A stretch of DNA of 45,158 nucleotides from Bacteroidia bacterium. Lineage in GTDB: Bacteria > Bacteroidota > Bacteroidia > B-17B0 > Aurantibacillaceae. Location: the NCBI GenBank assembly GCA_020846025.1, contig JADLER010000192.1:1-45158 (forward strand). The letters run 5' to 3'. Position numbers and translations under genes: made by a program. The number at the start of each line of letters is the position of its first letter. Positions within the stretch are counted from its first letter, which is position 1. The notes under the pieces are model-generated. The model was given only the letters and a program-made list of their open reading frames with translations. It made no database searches and was not told the DNA's origin. Below, piece after piece: positions 34,800 through 43,474 of the stretch.

Positions 34800-37517
34800 T
34801 TATTTTACTAATACTTTTGCAAATAGTTTGGTCATAATTTCTTCGTTCTCTACATTATGCTTTTTGGTATAACCAGTTGCAGGGCTTGCCGCTGCTGCTC
34901 GTCCGATGTATTTTAGATTAAGTGAACGAAGATTATAATCAACAAAACGCCAAGGCCCCATATTTTCTGGCTCTTCTTGTACAAACAAGAACTCCTTAAC
35001 TTTTGAATATTGACTTAATACTGCATCTAATTGCTTTTGAGGGAAAGGATACAGTTGTTCTAATCGAATGAAGGCAATATCATTAACACCTTCTTTTTCT
35101 CTCCGCTCTATTAAATCATAATATATCTTACCTGAACAAAAAGCAATACGTGTTACTTTTTTTGCATCAACAGTATCATTTAAAACTTCTTGGAAATTTG
35201 ATTTCGTAAAGTCATTGAGCTTACTTACGCAGCTAGGATAACGCAACAACTTCTTTGGTGTAAAACATATTAATGGTTTCCTAAAATCACGTTTTAACTG
35301 ACGACGTAACACATGAAATTGTTGTGCAGGAGTAGTTGCATTTACAACTTGAATATTATTTTCAGCACAAGCTTGTAAGAAACGTTCCATGCGTGCCGAT
35401 GAATGTTCAGGCCCTTGACCTTCGTAACCATGTGGTAATAAAACCACTAAGCCATTCATTCTTCTCCACTTGTACTCGGCAGAAGTTAAATATTGATCGA
35501 CAATAATTTGTGCTCCATTAAAGAAGTCACCAAACTGTGCTTCCCAAATGGTTAAGGCGTTTGGCGCAGCAAATGCATACCCATATTCAAAACCTAATAC
35601 AGCATATTCACTTAAAAGAGAATTGTAAATATCTAGTTTTGCAGAAGCTCCAATATTATTAAGTGGTGTGTATTCTTCTTCGCTATCTTCTACCTTTACA
35701 ACCGCATGACGATGAGAAAATGTTCCTCGTTCTACATCTTGCCCGCTAAAACGTACGGGGCTTCCTTCTTTTAATAAAGTTGCATAAGCCATTAATTCTC
35801 CCATTGCCCAATCATAATTATCATTTGCAATCATGGCTTTGCGATCATCAAATAGCTTTTGAATTTTATTAAAAAACTTTTTGTCTTTAGGTAGTTCTAC
35901 AATTTTTTTCGCAATATCTAAAAATGTTTTTTCATCTACACTTGTTTTAGGTGAAACTTCAAAATCTTTATCAGTTGCTATTTTTAATCCTGTCCAGTTA
36001 CCTTGTAAAAACGAAGTGATTTTTGCTTTTTCTGTTTTTTTAGCTTCATCGAGATTATTATCTAACTCGGCTTTAAAGTTAGTTTCAATAGATTTTGCTT
36101 CATCTGCCAATGCGTTACCATCAGCTTGTAATTTTTTTACATACACATCTTTTGGGTTTGGATGTGAAGCAATGGCTTTGTATAATAATGGTTGGGTAAA
36201 GCGAGGTTCATCACCTTCATTATGTCCATATTTACGATAACATAACACATCAATAAAAACATCTTTATGAAAAGTTTGGCGAAACTCCATAGCTAACTTA
36301 GACACAAAACAAAGCGCTTCAACATCATCGCCATTTACATGAAACACAGGAGTTAATACTACTTTCGCAACATCAGTACAATAAGTAGATGAACGGGCAT
36401 CTAGGAAATTAGTAGTAAAACCAACCTGATTATTAATTACAAAATGAATAGAGCCTCCCGTTTTATATCCATCCAATTGGCTCATTTGAATTAATTCGTA
36501 AACTAAGCCTTGCCCAGCTACCGCTGCATCTCCGTGCAATATTACAGGACATGCTTTTGAGTTATCACCTTGATGTAAGCTATCTATTTTTGAACGAACA
36601 ATACCTTGAACTACCGAAGCGGATGTTTCGAGGTGCGAAGGATTTGGTGTTAAACTAATGTGTACTTTCTTTCCATCATCACTTATTAAATCAGATGAAT
36701 AACCCATGTGGTATTTAACATCACCATCAAATAATGAATCTTCACTTTCTCTTCCTTCAAATTCAGTAAACACATCTTTATACGACTTACCCATAATATT
36801 AGTAAGTACATTTAAACGACCACGATGTGCCATTCCAATTACATAATCTTTAATTCCTAAGTTAACACCATGTTCCATTAAGGCATTCATAGCAGGAATA
36901 ACAGCCTCTCCACCTTCTAACGAAAAACGTTTTTGTCCTACAAATTTAGTGTGTAAGTAATTTTCAAAAACCGAAGCCTGGGTTAATTTTCTTAAGATTA
37001 CTCGTTTTTCGTCATTAGTAAAGCTAGGTGTGTTCTTAGACTTCTCCATACGTTCCTGAAGCCAATTAAGAACTTTTGGTTCACGAACATATAAATATTC
37101 TACTCCAATACTTTGACAGTAGGTGTGTTCTAAGTGAGTTACAATATCTTTTAATTTAGCGGGGCCTATTCCTATCTCATTTCCAGCCTGAAAAACAGTT
37201 TCTACATCTTTTTCCGATAAGCCAAAATTTTCAAGACTTAAATTTGGTTCGTAGTTTCGGCGTTGACGTACAGGATTTGTTTTTGTAAACAAGTGACCTC
37301 TCTGACGATAGCCATTTATTAATCCTATAACCTTAAATTCTTTTGCTACATTTTCAGGAATACCGCCTTCTGTATCATAAGAAGTACGGGCAAATTCAAA
37401 CCCTTTAAAAAAATCTCGCCAAGAGGCATCAACTGAATTTGGGTCTTTGGAATATTGTAAAAATAAATCTTCAATAGCGTTTACATCGCTGGTTCCAACA
37501 TAGGAAAATTTGTCCAT
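34800..37517 (-). CDS. sucA: 2-oxoglutarate dehydrogenase E1 component
   Basis: A 905-residue thiamine-diphosphate-dependent decarboxylase that starts the 2-oxoglutarate dehydrogenase reaction. Visible are the N-terminal DKFSYVGTSDVNAIEDLFLQ E2-interaction segment, RKLTQASVFENYLHTKFVGQKRFSLEGGEA, GMAHRGRLNVL, the ThDP motif GDAAVAGQGLVYE to IHFVINNQVGFTTN, RKYGHNEGDEPRFTQP, and in the second half QFGDFFNGAQIIVDQY and VLLPHGYEGQGPEHSSARMERFL. Length is normal for SucA. It leads the sucA-sucB operon; a TAACTTAG element lies upstream at 37542-37549 on the minus strand. Confidence 0.97.
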   Translation of the reverse strand: MDKFSYVGTSDVNAIEDLFLQYSKDPNSVDASWRDFFKGFEFARTSYDTEGGIPENVAKEFKVIGLINGYRQRGHLFTKTNPVRQRRNYEPNLSLENFGLSEKDVETVFQAGNEIGIGPAKLKDIVTHLEHTYCQSIGVEYLYVREPKVLNWLQERMEKSKNTPSFTNDEKRVILRKLTQASVFENYLHTKFVGQKRFSLEGGEAVIPAMNALMEHGVNLGIKDYVIGMAHRGRLNVLTNIMGKSYKDVFTEFEGRESEDSLFDGDVKYHMGYSSDLISDDGKKVHISLTPNPSHLETSASVVQGIVRSKIDSLHQGDNSKACPVILHGDAAVAGQGLVYELIQMSQLDGYKTGGSIHFVINNQVGFTTNFLDARSSTYCTDVAKVVLTPVFHVNGDDVEALCFVSKLAMEFRQTFHKDVFIDVLCYRKYGHNEGDEPRFTQPLLYKAIASHPNPKDVYVKKLQADGNALADEAKSIETNFKAELDNNLDEAKKTEKAKITSFLQGNWTGLKIATDKDFEVSPKTSVDEKTFLDIAKKIVELPKDKKFFNKIQKLFDDRKAMIANDNYDWAMGELMAYATLLKEGSPVRFSGQDVERGTFSHRHAVVKVEDSEEEYTPLNNIGASAKLDIYNSLLSEYAVLGFEYGYAFAAPNALTIWEAQFGDFFNGAQIIVDQYLTSAEYKWRRMNGLVVLLPHGYEGQGPEHSSARMERFLQACAENNIQVVNATTPAQQFHVLRRQLKRDFRKPLICFTPKKLLRYPSCVSKLNDFTKSNFQEVLNDTVDAKKVTRIAFCSGKIYYDLIERREKEGVNDIAFIRLEQLYPFPQKQLDAVLSQYSKVKEFLFVQEEPENMGPWRFVDYNLRSLNLKYIGRAAAASPATGYTKKHNVENEEIMTKLFAKVLVK

Positions 37518-37541
37518 AGCCTTTTTGTTAAAAAAACGAGG

Positions 37542-37549
37542 CTAAGTTA
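37542..37549 (-). promoter_or_regulatory. -7-like element for sucAB
   Basis: On the minus strand this reads TAACTTAG, one mismatch to TAnnTTTG, 25 bases before the sucA ATG at 37517. Confidence 0.35.
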
Positions 37550-37611
37550 ATGATTTTTAATAGAAAAACGGTAAAAAAATAAGGAAATAATACAAGGCTA
37601 ACGTATTAGCT

Positions 37612-38094
37612 TTAGTTCAGGTTTTCTTTAGTTCCCACTTCATTTTTCAACGCTTTAAAAAATTCAACTAATTGTAATTTTTGAGCATCTGTAAGCACAG
37701 CGTTTTTATGCATAAAGGTGTATGATGACATTGGCATTTCATCTTCTTCTACCATCTCAATACATTCTTCTAGTTTATGGTGTTTTCGTTTATCAGAATA
37801 ATCTCCCCAAACAGAAAAGTTAAGATGATGACTTCCTTCATTAATGTGGTTTTTTATCCACCAAGAAACTGGTGCTACATTACTATACCATGGATAAATG
37901 GGTTGATTAGAGTGGCAATCGTAACAAGAAGATTTTAAAATGGCTGACACCTCTTGATTAGGAACCACCAATGAAATAAAATCTTTGTTGATATCAACAG
38001 GCTGGGTGGTTTTATCAATTCTAATTGACTGGATAAGTAGTAATAAAATACCCAATACTAACACTATTTTTTTAAAAGTGAATCGTTTTTTCAT
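37612..38094 (-). CDS. Haem-binding domain protein with CxxCH motif
   Basis: A 160-residue membrane-anchored protein: an N-terminal hydrophobic helix (about 10-24, IVLVLGILLLLIQSI) leaves the rest in the periplasm. The mature part contains C57-YD-C60-H61 in SSCYDCHSNQPIYPWYSNVAPVSWWI, the signature of the Bacteroidota 'haem-binding domain' family (Haem_bd), followed by HINEGSHHLNFSVWGDY and a C-terminal LEECIEMVEEDEMPMSSYTFMH, where a Met or His could be the second ligand. Binds one c-type haem; the partner is unknown. A TAAATTTG box ends four bases before the ATG, so the transcript may be leaderless. Divergent from the nuclease-like gene at 38171. Confidence 0.88.
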   Translation of the reverse strand: MKKRFTFKKIVLVLGILLLLIQSIRIDKTTQPVDINKDFISLVVPNQEVSAILKSSCYDCHSNQPIYPWYSNVAPVSWWIKNHINEGSHHLNFSVWGDYSDKRKHHKLEECIEMVEEDEMPMSSYTFMHKNAVLTDAQKLQLVEFFKALKNEVGTKENLN

Positions 38095-38098
38095 ATTA

Positions 38099-38106
38099 CA
38101 AATTTA
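38099..38106 (-). promoter_or_regulatory. -7 element very close to the haem-binding gene start
   Basis: On the minus strand this reads TAAATTTG, a full consensus match, separated by only four bases (TAAT) from the ATG at 38094. Used as a promoter it would give a leaderless mRNA; the TATATTTA at 38117-38124 is an alternative with a normal short leader. Confidence 0.35.
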
Positions 38107-38170
38107 TAACATTACGTAAATATAATTTACATATTTGTTTGTTTATATTTACACTGTATTTACTTAACCT

Positions 38171-39184
38171 ATGAAAAAATTAATTATTTCGCTTTATTTA
38201 GTATTTATAAGCATAATTGCAGTAGCACAAGGCACTCAAACCATAACAGTGGCATTTTATAATACCGAAAATTTCTTTGACACGAAAGATGATCCAGAAA
38301 AGAATGACGATGAGTTTTTACCCGAATCAAAGTTAAAATGGGACGAAACACGTTACCTAAACAAGCTAACAAAAATAGCCCAAGTATTAGATTCTACAGT
38401 AGTTGGCGAAGATTTACCTAATTTAGTGGGATTAGTGGAGGTTGAAAATAACGACGTGTTACAAGAATTAATTAATCAATCTGTTTTTAAAACTAAAAAT
38501 TATGCTTCTCTATGTACTAATAGTCCCGATGTAAGAAGTATTGATTGTGGTTTATTATATGATAAATCAATATTTACATTAGTGGAGTTTAAAGAACTAA
38601 ATGCTACGAATCCTACATTGGGTGATTATAAAACACGAAATATTTTATTTGCAACTCTTAAAACAACAAATGGCGATGTGTTTTATGTATTTGTTAATCA
38701 TTGGCCAAGTAGAAGAGAGGGTGTTGAGGCTTCTGAACCTAGACGTATTTATGCCGCTGAACAGTTAAGAAAACAAGTAGATGAGATTTTAAAGAAAGAC
38801 AAAGGAGCCAAGATTATTATTATGGGTGATTTTAATGATCATCCTGATAATAGAAGTATAACTAATATTCTAAGAGCATCTGACCAACCTAAGAATAATT
38901 TAGACCTTTATAACCCGTTTCAAACCTTAGATAAAAACAAACAAGGTACTCACTATTATAATAAAGAATGGCGCGTACTTGATCAAATTATTGTATCGCA
39001 AGGATTTTTAAGATCAAAAAAAGGATATGGCTTTCTACCTAAGAATGCGCATATATTAAAGAAAGATTTTGTGTTGTTTAAAAACGAAAAAACAGGCGAA
39101 GAAAGACCTAATAGAACTTATGGTGGCGAGAAATATTTTAATGGTTATAGCGATCATTTAGCTATATATATTATGTTGTATTAA
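38171..39184 (+). CDS. Exported endonuclease/exonuclease/phosphatase family protein
   Basis: A 337-residue protein with a signal peptide (MKKLIISLYLVFISIIAVAQ) and the EEP (DNase I-like) fold: TVAFYNTENFFDTKDDP at the start, LVGLVEVENNDVLQ (metal Glu), FVNHWPSRREG, IIIMGDFNDHPDNRSI (catalytic Asp and Asn) and the final GYSDHLAIYI (Asp-His). The location is periplasmic or extracellular, which points to nutrient scavenging from nucleic acids or phosphate esters rather than DNA repair, unlike exonuclease III at 12686. No lipobox or T9SS domain is seen. Single gene; converges with the MATE gene. Confidence 0.9.
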   Translation: MKKLIISLYLVFISIIAVAQGTQTITVAFYNTENFFDTKDDPEKNDDEFLPESKLKWDETRYLNKLTKIAQVLDSTVVGEDLPNLVGLVEVENNDVLQELINQSVFKTKNYASLCTNSPDVRSIDCGLLYDKSIFTLVEFKELNATNPTLGDYKTRNILFATLKTTNGDVFYVFVNHWPSRREGVEASEPRRIYAAEQLRKQVDEILKKDKGAKIIIMGDFNDHPDNRSITNILRASDQPKNNLDLYNPFQTLDKNKQGTHYYNKEWRVLDQIIVSQGFLRSKKGYGFLPKNAHILKKDFVLFKNEKTGEERPNRTYGGEKYFNGYSDHLAIYIMLY

Positions 39185-39212
39185 TTTCTTTCTATTTCCA
39201 TTATTCAGCAGA

Positions 39213-40568
39213 CTATGAATGTGTAGGTGATGCTTCTTTAACCTTTATTAAAAATTTAATACGGAAAAACAATGTAATACTTACAAATGCTAACCCTATG
39301 CTTAAAGCTAGCCACACACCATATACCTGCCATTGAAGCATAAAAGCAAATACATAACTTAAAGGGAGAGCAATTAACCAATAACCAATAAATGCGAGAT
39401 AGGTTGAAAATTTGTAATCTTCAACTCCTCTTAAGATGCAAATAGCAACTACTTGTGTACCATCAAATAATTGAAAAAATGCGGCAATTAATAATAACTT
39501 GGCTGAAATGGCGATAATCTCAGCATCAATACTAAAAATTTGAGGTAACAACTGGTTGAAACAAATAAAAACAAGCGCCATACAAGCCATTACCATAATT
39601 ACTAGTTGATACGATGTTTTAATAGCTTGTTTCATATCAACTAAATTATTTACAGCATAAAAATTTCCAACGCGTATCGTAGTAGCGCTTCCAATACCGC
39701 TAGCAAACATATAAGTAAATGCAGCTAAACTTAGAGCAATACCATGCGCATCAATTTGTTCTTTTCCAAACACACCAGCTATAAGTCCAGAGATAGCAAA
39801 TGCCGTAACCTCAAATGTAACCTGCATTGCAGAGGCAAGTCCGTCTTTCAATAAAGTCCAAAAGTGAGTGGCGGTGATTTTTGCTTCTTTATAATATTTA
39901 GTAAAACTATTAACACTTTGGTGGCGAAACACAAAAATTAAAAACCCCACTCCCATTAATAATCGAGCAAAAAACGTAGCCCAACAAGAACCCATATACC
40001 CCATCTCTGGCAGACCTGCATAGCCATAAATTAATAAATAGTTTAAAATAATATTTACAATATTGCCAATAACACTAATATACATAGCTGCTTTAGTATT
40101 ACTTAAGCCTTCGGTATATTGTTTACAAACAAAAAACAGAGATACTGGAATAATTGAAAATGACAATACACTAAAAAATGGAATAGCTAATTCTACAACA
40201 TCTTGTGGTTGTTGCATGTAATACAAGACAGGAGAAGCAGCATAAAGAATTAAAAAAAGAAGGATAGCTACTCCAAAATTAATATATAAAGCATTTTTAA
40301 AAACAAAGGCTTTTTCACGTTCGTTTTTATTCATGTGAGCATCGCTTATAGAGGGCGTTATCACAAAACTCATTCCTATACTAAACACTAATAACATAAC
40401 AAATAAGTTATTAGATAATATTCCAGCAGCTTGTTCGGTATTTCCTATTCTACCCAAAAATATATTATCCACCATACCAGTAACGATATGTCCAACTTGG
40501 GTAAGAATTAATGGTAAGGATAACTGAATAGTCTCTTTGTAATGCGAATATGTGGCCGATTTTGACAA
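39213..40568 (-). CDS. MATE family multidrug/cation exporter
   Basis: A 451-residue inner-membrane antiporter with about 12 membrane helices in two homologous halves. The N-terminal half has ETIQLSLPLILTQVGHIVTGMVDNIFLGRIG, the typical MATE opening, and the second half begins near LKDGLASAMQVTFEVTAFAISGLIAGVFG. Such proteins export drugs or metabolites in exchange for Na+ or H+; the substrate here is unknown. The start is TTG 40568, since the next in-frame Met (VTGMVD) would delete the first helix. A perfect -7 box lies so close that the mRNA may be almost leaderless. Divergent from hpt. Confidence 0.92.
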   Translation of the reverse strand: MSKSATYSHYKETIQLSLPLILTQVGHIVTGMVDNIFLGRIGNTEQAAGILSNNLFVMLLVFSIGMSFVITPSISDAHMNKNEREKAFVFKNALYINFGVAILLFLILYAASPVLYYMQQPQDVVELAIPFFSVLSFSIIPVSLFFVCKQYTEGLSNTKAAMYISVIGNIVNIILNYLLIYGYAGLPEMGYMGSCWATFFARLLMGVGFLIFVFRHQSVNSFTKYYKEAKITATHFWTLLKDGLASAMQVTFEVTAFAISGLIAGVFGKEQIDAHGIALSLAAFTYMFASGIGSATTIRVGNFYAVNNLVDMKQAIKTSYQLVIMVMACMALVFICFNQLLPQIFSIDAEIIAISAKLLLIAAFFQLFDGTQVVAICILRGVEDYKFSTYLAFIGYWLIALPLSYVFAFMLQWQVYGVWLALSIGLAFVSITLFFRIKFLIKVKEASPTHS

Positions 40569-40576
40569 AATGGGCG

Positions 40577-40584
40577 CAAATGTA
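40577..40584 (-). promoter_or_regulatory. -7 element for the MATE exporter gene
   Basis: On the minus strand this reads TACATTTG, a full match to TAnnTTTG, ending 8 bases before the TTG start at 40568. Confidence 0.5.
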
Positions 40585-40650
40585 TGATTTTATGCTAAAT
40601 ACCACAACTTAATAGTGTTATGAATAGGCTGTATTACACTAAATTGTTAT

Positions 40651-40658
40651 TATATTTG
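40651..40658 (+). promoter_or_regulatory. -7 element for the hpt-adk-obgE cluster
   Basis: TATATTTG, a full consensus match, 18 bases before the hpt ATG at 40677. Confidence 0.55.
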
Positions 40659-40676
40659 TAGTCCAAAATTCATTTT

Positions 40677-41216
40677 ATGCAGTCCATTGTCTTAAAAGAC
40701 AAAAGTTTTGTTCCATACATTACTGCCGAAACTATTTCGGAGCAAGTAAAAGTTATTGCCCAAAAAATAAATTCTGATTTGGTTAATGAAACGCCCTTAT
40801 TTTTAGTTGTGCTCAACGGTTCTTTTATGTTTGCGGCCGATTTACTAAAAGAAGTAACGATACCTTGTGAAATCTCTTTTATTAAATTAGCTTCGTATTA
40901 TGGAACTACAAGTTCGGGAGTTGTTACCGAAATGATAGGTTTAACTGAAGATGTGAAAGGTAGAACTGTAGTAATTATTGAAGATATCGTGGATACAGGG
41001 GTAACCCTAGAAAAATTAGTAACCTTGCTTACTAAAAAAGAAGTGAAACAAGTTAAAGTGGCATCATTCCTACTAAAGCCAGATGCATACAAAAAGAATA
41101 TAATTGTTGATTATGTGGGTATTAAAATACCTAATGATTTTGTAGTGGGTTATGGTTTAGATTATGACGGCTTAGGTAGAAACATGAAAGAAATATTTGT
41201 ACTAAACACTAAATAA
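40677..41216 (+). CDS. hpt: Hypoxanthine phosphoribosyltransferase
   Basis: A 179-residue purine salvage enzyme that makes IMP or GMP from hypoxanthine or guanine and PRPP. The PRPP-binding loop VVIIEDIVDTGVTLEKL (residues 98-114) is complete, as is the LVVLNGSFMFAADLLKE segment with the first flexible loop, and the base-binding VGIKIPNDFVVGYGLDYDGLGRNM near the C-terminus. Length is normal. First gene of the hpt-adk-obgE row, a gene order I recall as common in Bacteroidota. adk follows 28 bp later and is very likely co-transcribed. Confidence 0.96.
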   Translation: MQSIVLKDKSFVPYITAETISEQVKVIAQKINSDLVNETPLFLVVLNGSFMFAADLLKEVTIPCEISFIKLASYYGTTSSGVVTEMIGLTEDVKGRTVVIIEDIVDTGVTLEKLVTLLTKKEVKQVKVASFLLKPDAYKKNIIVDYVGIKIPNDFVVGYGLDYDGLGRNMKEIFVLNTK

Positions 41217-41244
41217 AAAATACCAACCAATAAAATTAAACATC

Positions 41245-42384
41245 ATGAGTAATATGTTAAACATCGTTTTATTTGGCCCTCCAGGCGCCGGAAAAGGAAC
41301 TCAATCTGAAAAGTTAATTCAAAAGTACGGCTTAGTACATTTATCTACAGGAGACATTTTACGAAGCGAAATAGCACGAGGTACTAAATTAGGAATGGAA
41401 GCAAAAGCCATTATGGATAGAGGTGATTTAGTAAGTGATGATATTGTAATCGGCATGATAGAATCAAAATTGGATGCTAATCCACATGCCGCAGGTTTTA
41501 TTTTTGATGGCTTTCCTCGCACGCAAGCTCAAGCAATAGCTTTAGACGATCTATTACAAAAAAAGGGGACTGCGATTAGTGCTATGTTGGCACTCGAAGT
41601 AAATAACGAAGAGTTAGTAAAACGCTTATTATTAAGAGGAAAAGACTCAGGGCGTGCTGATGATCAAAACGAAGATATTATCCGTAATCGTGTGAATGAA
41701 TATAACAATAAAACATTGCCACTTAAGAAGTATTACTCAGAACAAGCTAAATTCCATTCTATTAATGGCATTGGAACAATAGAAGAAATATTTAACGAGT
41801 TGGTTAATCGTATTGTTTTTGTAACAGCCGAAATTGAACTCACCATGTTAGAAAATGATATTGAACATTTAGATATGACGATTAATGATTTTGATGTAGC
41901 GACAGAGATTTCAAAAGAGCTACAACAAGATATTGAGGAAGTAAGAAAAACAACTACAAAATCAGTCCCTGCAAAGAAAAACAATAAAGCAAAAGCTGTT
42001 AAAAAAGTCACGAAAAAAGCGAGTGTAAAAAAAGTAGCAGCTAAAAAGGGAAGTAAAAAAGCAGCTAAACCCACTAAAAAAGTTGTAGTTAAGAAGGCAA
42101 AGAAAGTAGTTACTAAAAAGAAAGCTACACCTAAAAAGAAGGCTGCTGCAAAAAAAGTAGTAAAAAAAGCACTGAAAAAAGTAACAAAGAAAGTAGCTAC
42201 TAAGAAGAAAGTAGCACCTAAGAAAGTAGTAAGAAAAATAGCTGCTAAGAAAAAACCAACTGCGAAAAAAGTAGTGAAGAAAGCTGCGAAAAAAATTACT
42301 AAGAAAGTAGTTAAAAAAGTAGCACCTAAAAAACCAGTTAAGAAAGTGGTAGCTAAAAAAACAAATAAGAAAAAGAAGAAGTAA
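41245..42384 (+). CDS. adk: Adenylate kinase with a long lysine-rich, histone-H1-like C-terminal tail
   Basis: A 379-residue fusion. Residues 1-193 are a complete short-LID adenylate kinase (ATP + AMP = 2 ADP): P-loop GPPGAGKGTQ (11-20), HLSTGDILRSEI, the FDGFPRT motif (88-93) and the LID RGKDSGRADDQNEDIIRNRV without zinc Cys. Residues 194-235 are an acidic linker (LENDIEHLDMTINDFD, SKELQQDIEEV). Residues 241-379 are a tail of Lys/Ala/Val/Pro/Thr in KKVxKKAxKK-type repeats, 65 of 139 residues being Lys, very like histone H1 or bacterial Hc1-type DNA-binding tails. Most adenylate kinases end near residue 190-215. The tail may bind nucleic acid and place the enzyme on the nucleoid or ribosomes; that is inference. 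The single frame is continuous, with no stop between the parts. Confidence 0.93.
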   Translation: MSNMLNIVLFGPPGAGKGTQSEKLIQKYGLVHLSTGDILRSEIARGTKLGMEAKAIMDRGDLVSDDIVIGMIESKLDANPHAAGFIFDGFPRTQAQAIALDDLLQKKGTAISAMLALEVNNEELVKRLLLRGKDSGRADDQNEDIIRNRVNEYNNKTLPLKKYYSEQAKFHSINGIGTIEEIFNELVNRIVFVTAEIELTMLENDIEHLDMTINDFDVATEISKELQQDIEEVRKTTTKSVPAKKNNKAKAVKKVTKKASVKKVAAKKGSKKAAKPTKKVVVKKAKKVVTKKKATPKKKAAAKKVVKKALKKVTKKVATKKKVAPKKVVRKIAAKKKPTAKKVVKKAAKKITKKVVKKVAPKKPVKKVVAKKTNKKKKK

Positions 42385-42456
42385 TTATTGAGTAAAGAGT
42401 TTGAACAAAGCGTTTTTTTAAAAATGGACACTTAAGCTCTTAAAACATACAAGGTA

Positions 42457-43461
42457 GTGGATAATAATTTTGTTGATTACGTAAGAATTTGTTGCAGAAG
42501 TGGAAAGGGCGGTAAGGGCTCTACACACCTTCATCGAGATAAACTAACAGCCTTTGGTGGTCCTGATGGTGGTGATGGTGGACGTGGAGGTCATATAATT
42601 TTGCGTGGCAACAAACAATTTTGGACACTTATTCATTTAAAATATCGAAAGCATGTAATTGCTGAGGCAGGTGGAGATGGAGGTTCATCTAATCGCAGTG
42701 GTAAAGAAGGAAAGGATGAAATTTTAGATGTACCTCTTGGAACGATAGCTCGTGATTTAGAAACCGATGAGGTATTGTGCGAAATAACAGAAGATGGGCA
42801 GGAGTTTATTTTATTGGCAGGAGGACAAGGTGGAAAAGGAAATGCTCATTTTAAATCTTCAACCAATCAAACGCCTCGCTATTCCCAGCCAGGCGAAGAA
42901 GGAAAAGAAGAATGGAAGGTTTTGGAACTAAAAGTATTGGCTGATGTTGGTTTAGTTGGATTTCCAAATGCAGGAAAATCAACACTACTTTCAGTAGTAT
43001 CGGCTGCTAAACCTCAAATTGCTAATTATCCATTTACTACCTTAACACCAAACCTAGGAATTGTACCTTACCACGATTTTAAAAGTTTTGTAATGGCTGA
43101 TATTCCAGGTATTATAGAAGGTGCGAGTGAAGGTAAGGGTTTAGGTATTCGTTTTTTACGTCATATCGAACGAAACTCATCGTTATTGTTTATGGTAAGT
43201 TGCCAAAGTGATAATATTTACGAAGAATATAAAATTCTGTTAAACGAACTCAAACAATATAATCCTGAATTGTTAGATAAGGAAAGGATTTTAGCCATTA
43301 CCAAATGCGACACCATAGATGATGAGCTCATAGAAGAGTTAGAAAAAGATTTGAAAAAACGAATGAAAGGTAAATTTAAGATCCCTTACATTTTTATATC
43401 TGCTCAAAACGGTTACAATATTTCTAAATTAAAAGATATGTTGTGGCAACAACTAAATTAA
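42457..43461 (+). CDS. obgE: GTPase Obg/CgtA
   Basis: A 334-residue ribosome-assembly and stress GTPase. The glycine-rich Obg fold fills residues 1-158 ([52 protein letters not shown]). The G domain follows with G1 GFPNAGKST (168-176), switch [14 protein letters not shown]3 [17 protein letters not shown] and G4-like TKCD. The protein ends soon after, lacking the C-terminal OCT domain, as usual for Bacteroidota. Start is GTG 42457: the ATG at 42424 in the same frame is closed by a stop three codons later. Third gene of hpt-adk-obgE. Confidence 0.96.
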   Translation: MDNNFVDYVRICCRSGKGGKGSTHLHRDKLTAFGGPDGGDGGRGGHIILRGNKQFWTLIHLKYRKHVIAEAGGDGGSSNRSGKEGKDEILDVPLGTIARDLETDEVLCEITEDGQEFILLAGGQGGKGNAHFKSSTNQTPRYSQPGEEGKEEWKVLELKVLADVGLVGFPNAGKSTLLSVVSAAKPQIANYPFTTLTPNLGIVPYHDFKSFVMADIPGIIEGASEGKGLGIRFLRHIERNSSLLFMVSCQSDNIYEEYKILLNELKQYNPELLDKERILAITKCDTIDDELIEELEKDLKKRMKGKFKIPYIFISAQNGYNISKLKDMLWQQLN

Positions 43462-43474
43462 AAACAGTAAATAA

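Noticed and set aside
35881-36240. Plus-strand frame opposite sucA
   Set aside because: Antisense shadow of a confident gene.
42001-42384. Tandem DNA repeat in the adk tail as a mobile or satellite element
   Set aside because: The repetition follows from Lys-rich codons and the units are not identical; it is coding low complexity.
41733-42431. Long minus-strand frame rich in Phe, Thr and Ala opposite the adk tail
   Set aside because: It is the complement of Lys/Ala/Val codon repeats (AAA/AAG gives TTT/CTT); no real start context, and the plus-strand adk frame explains the sequence.
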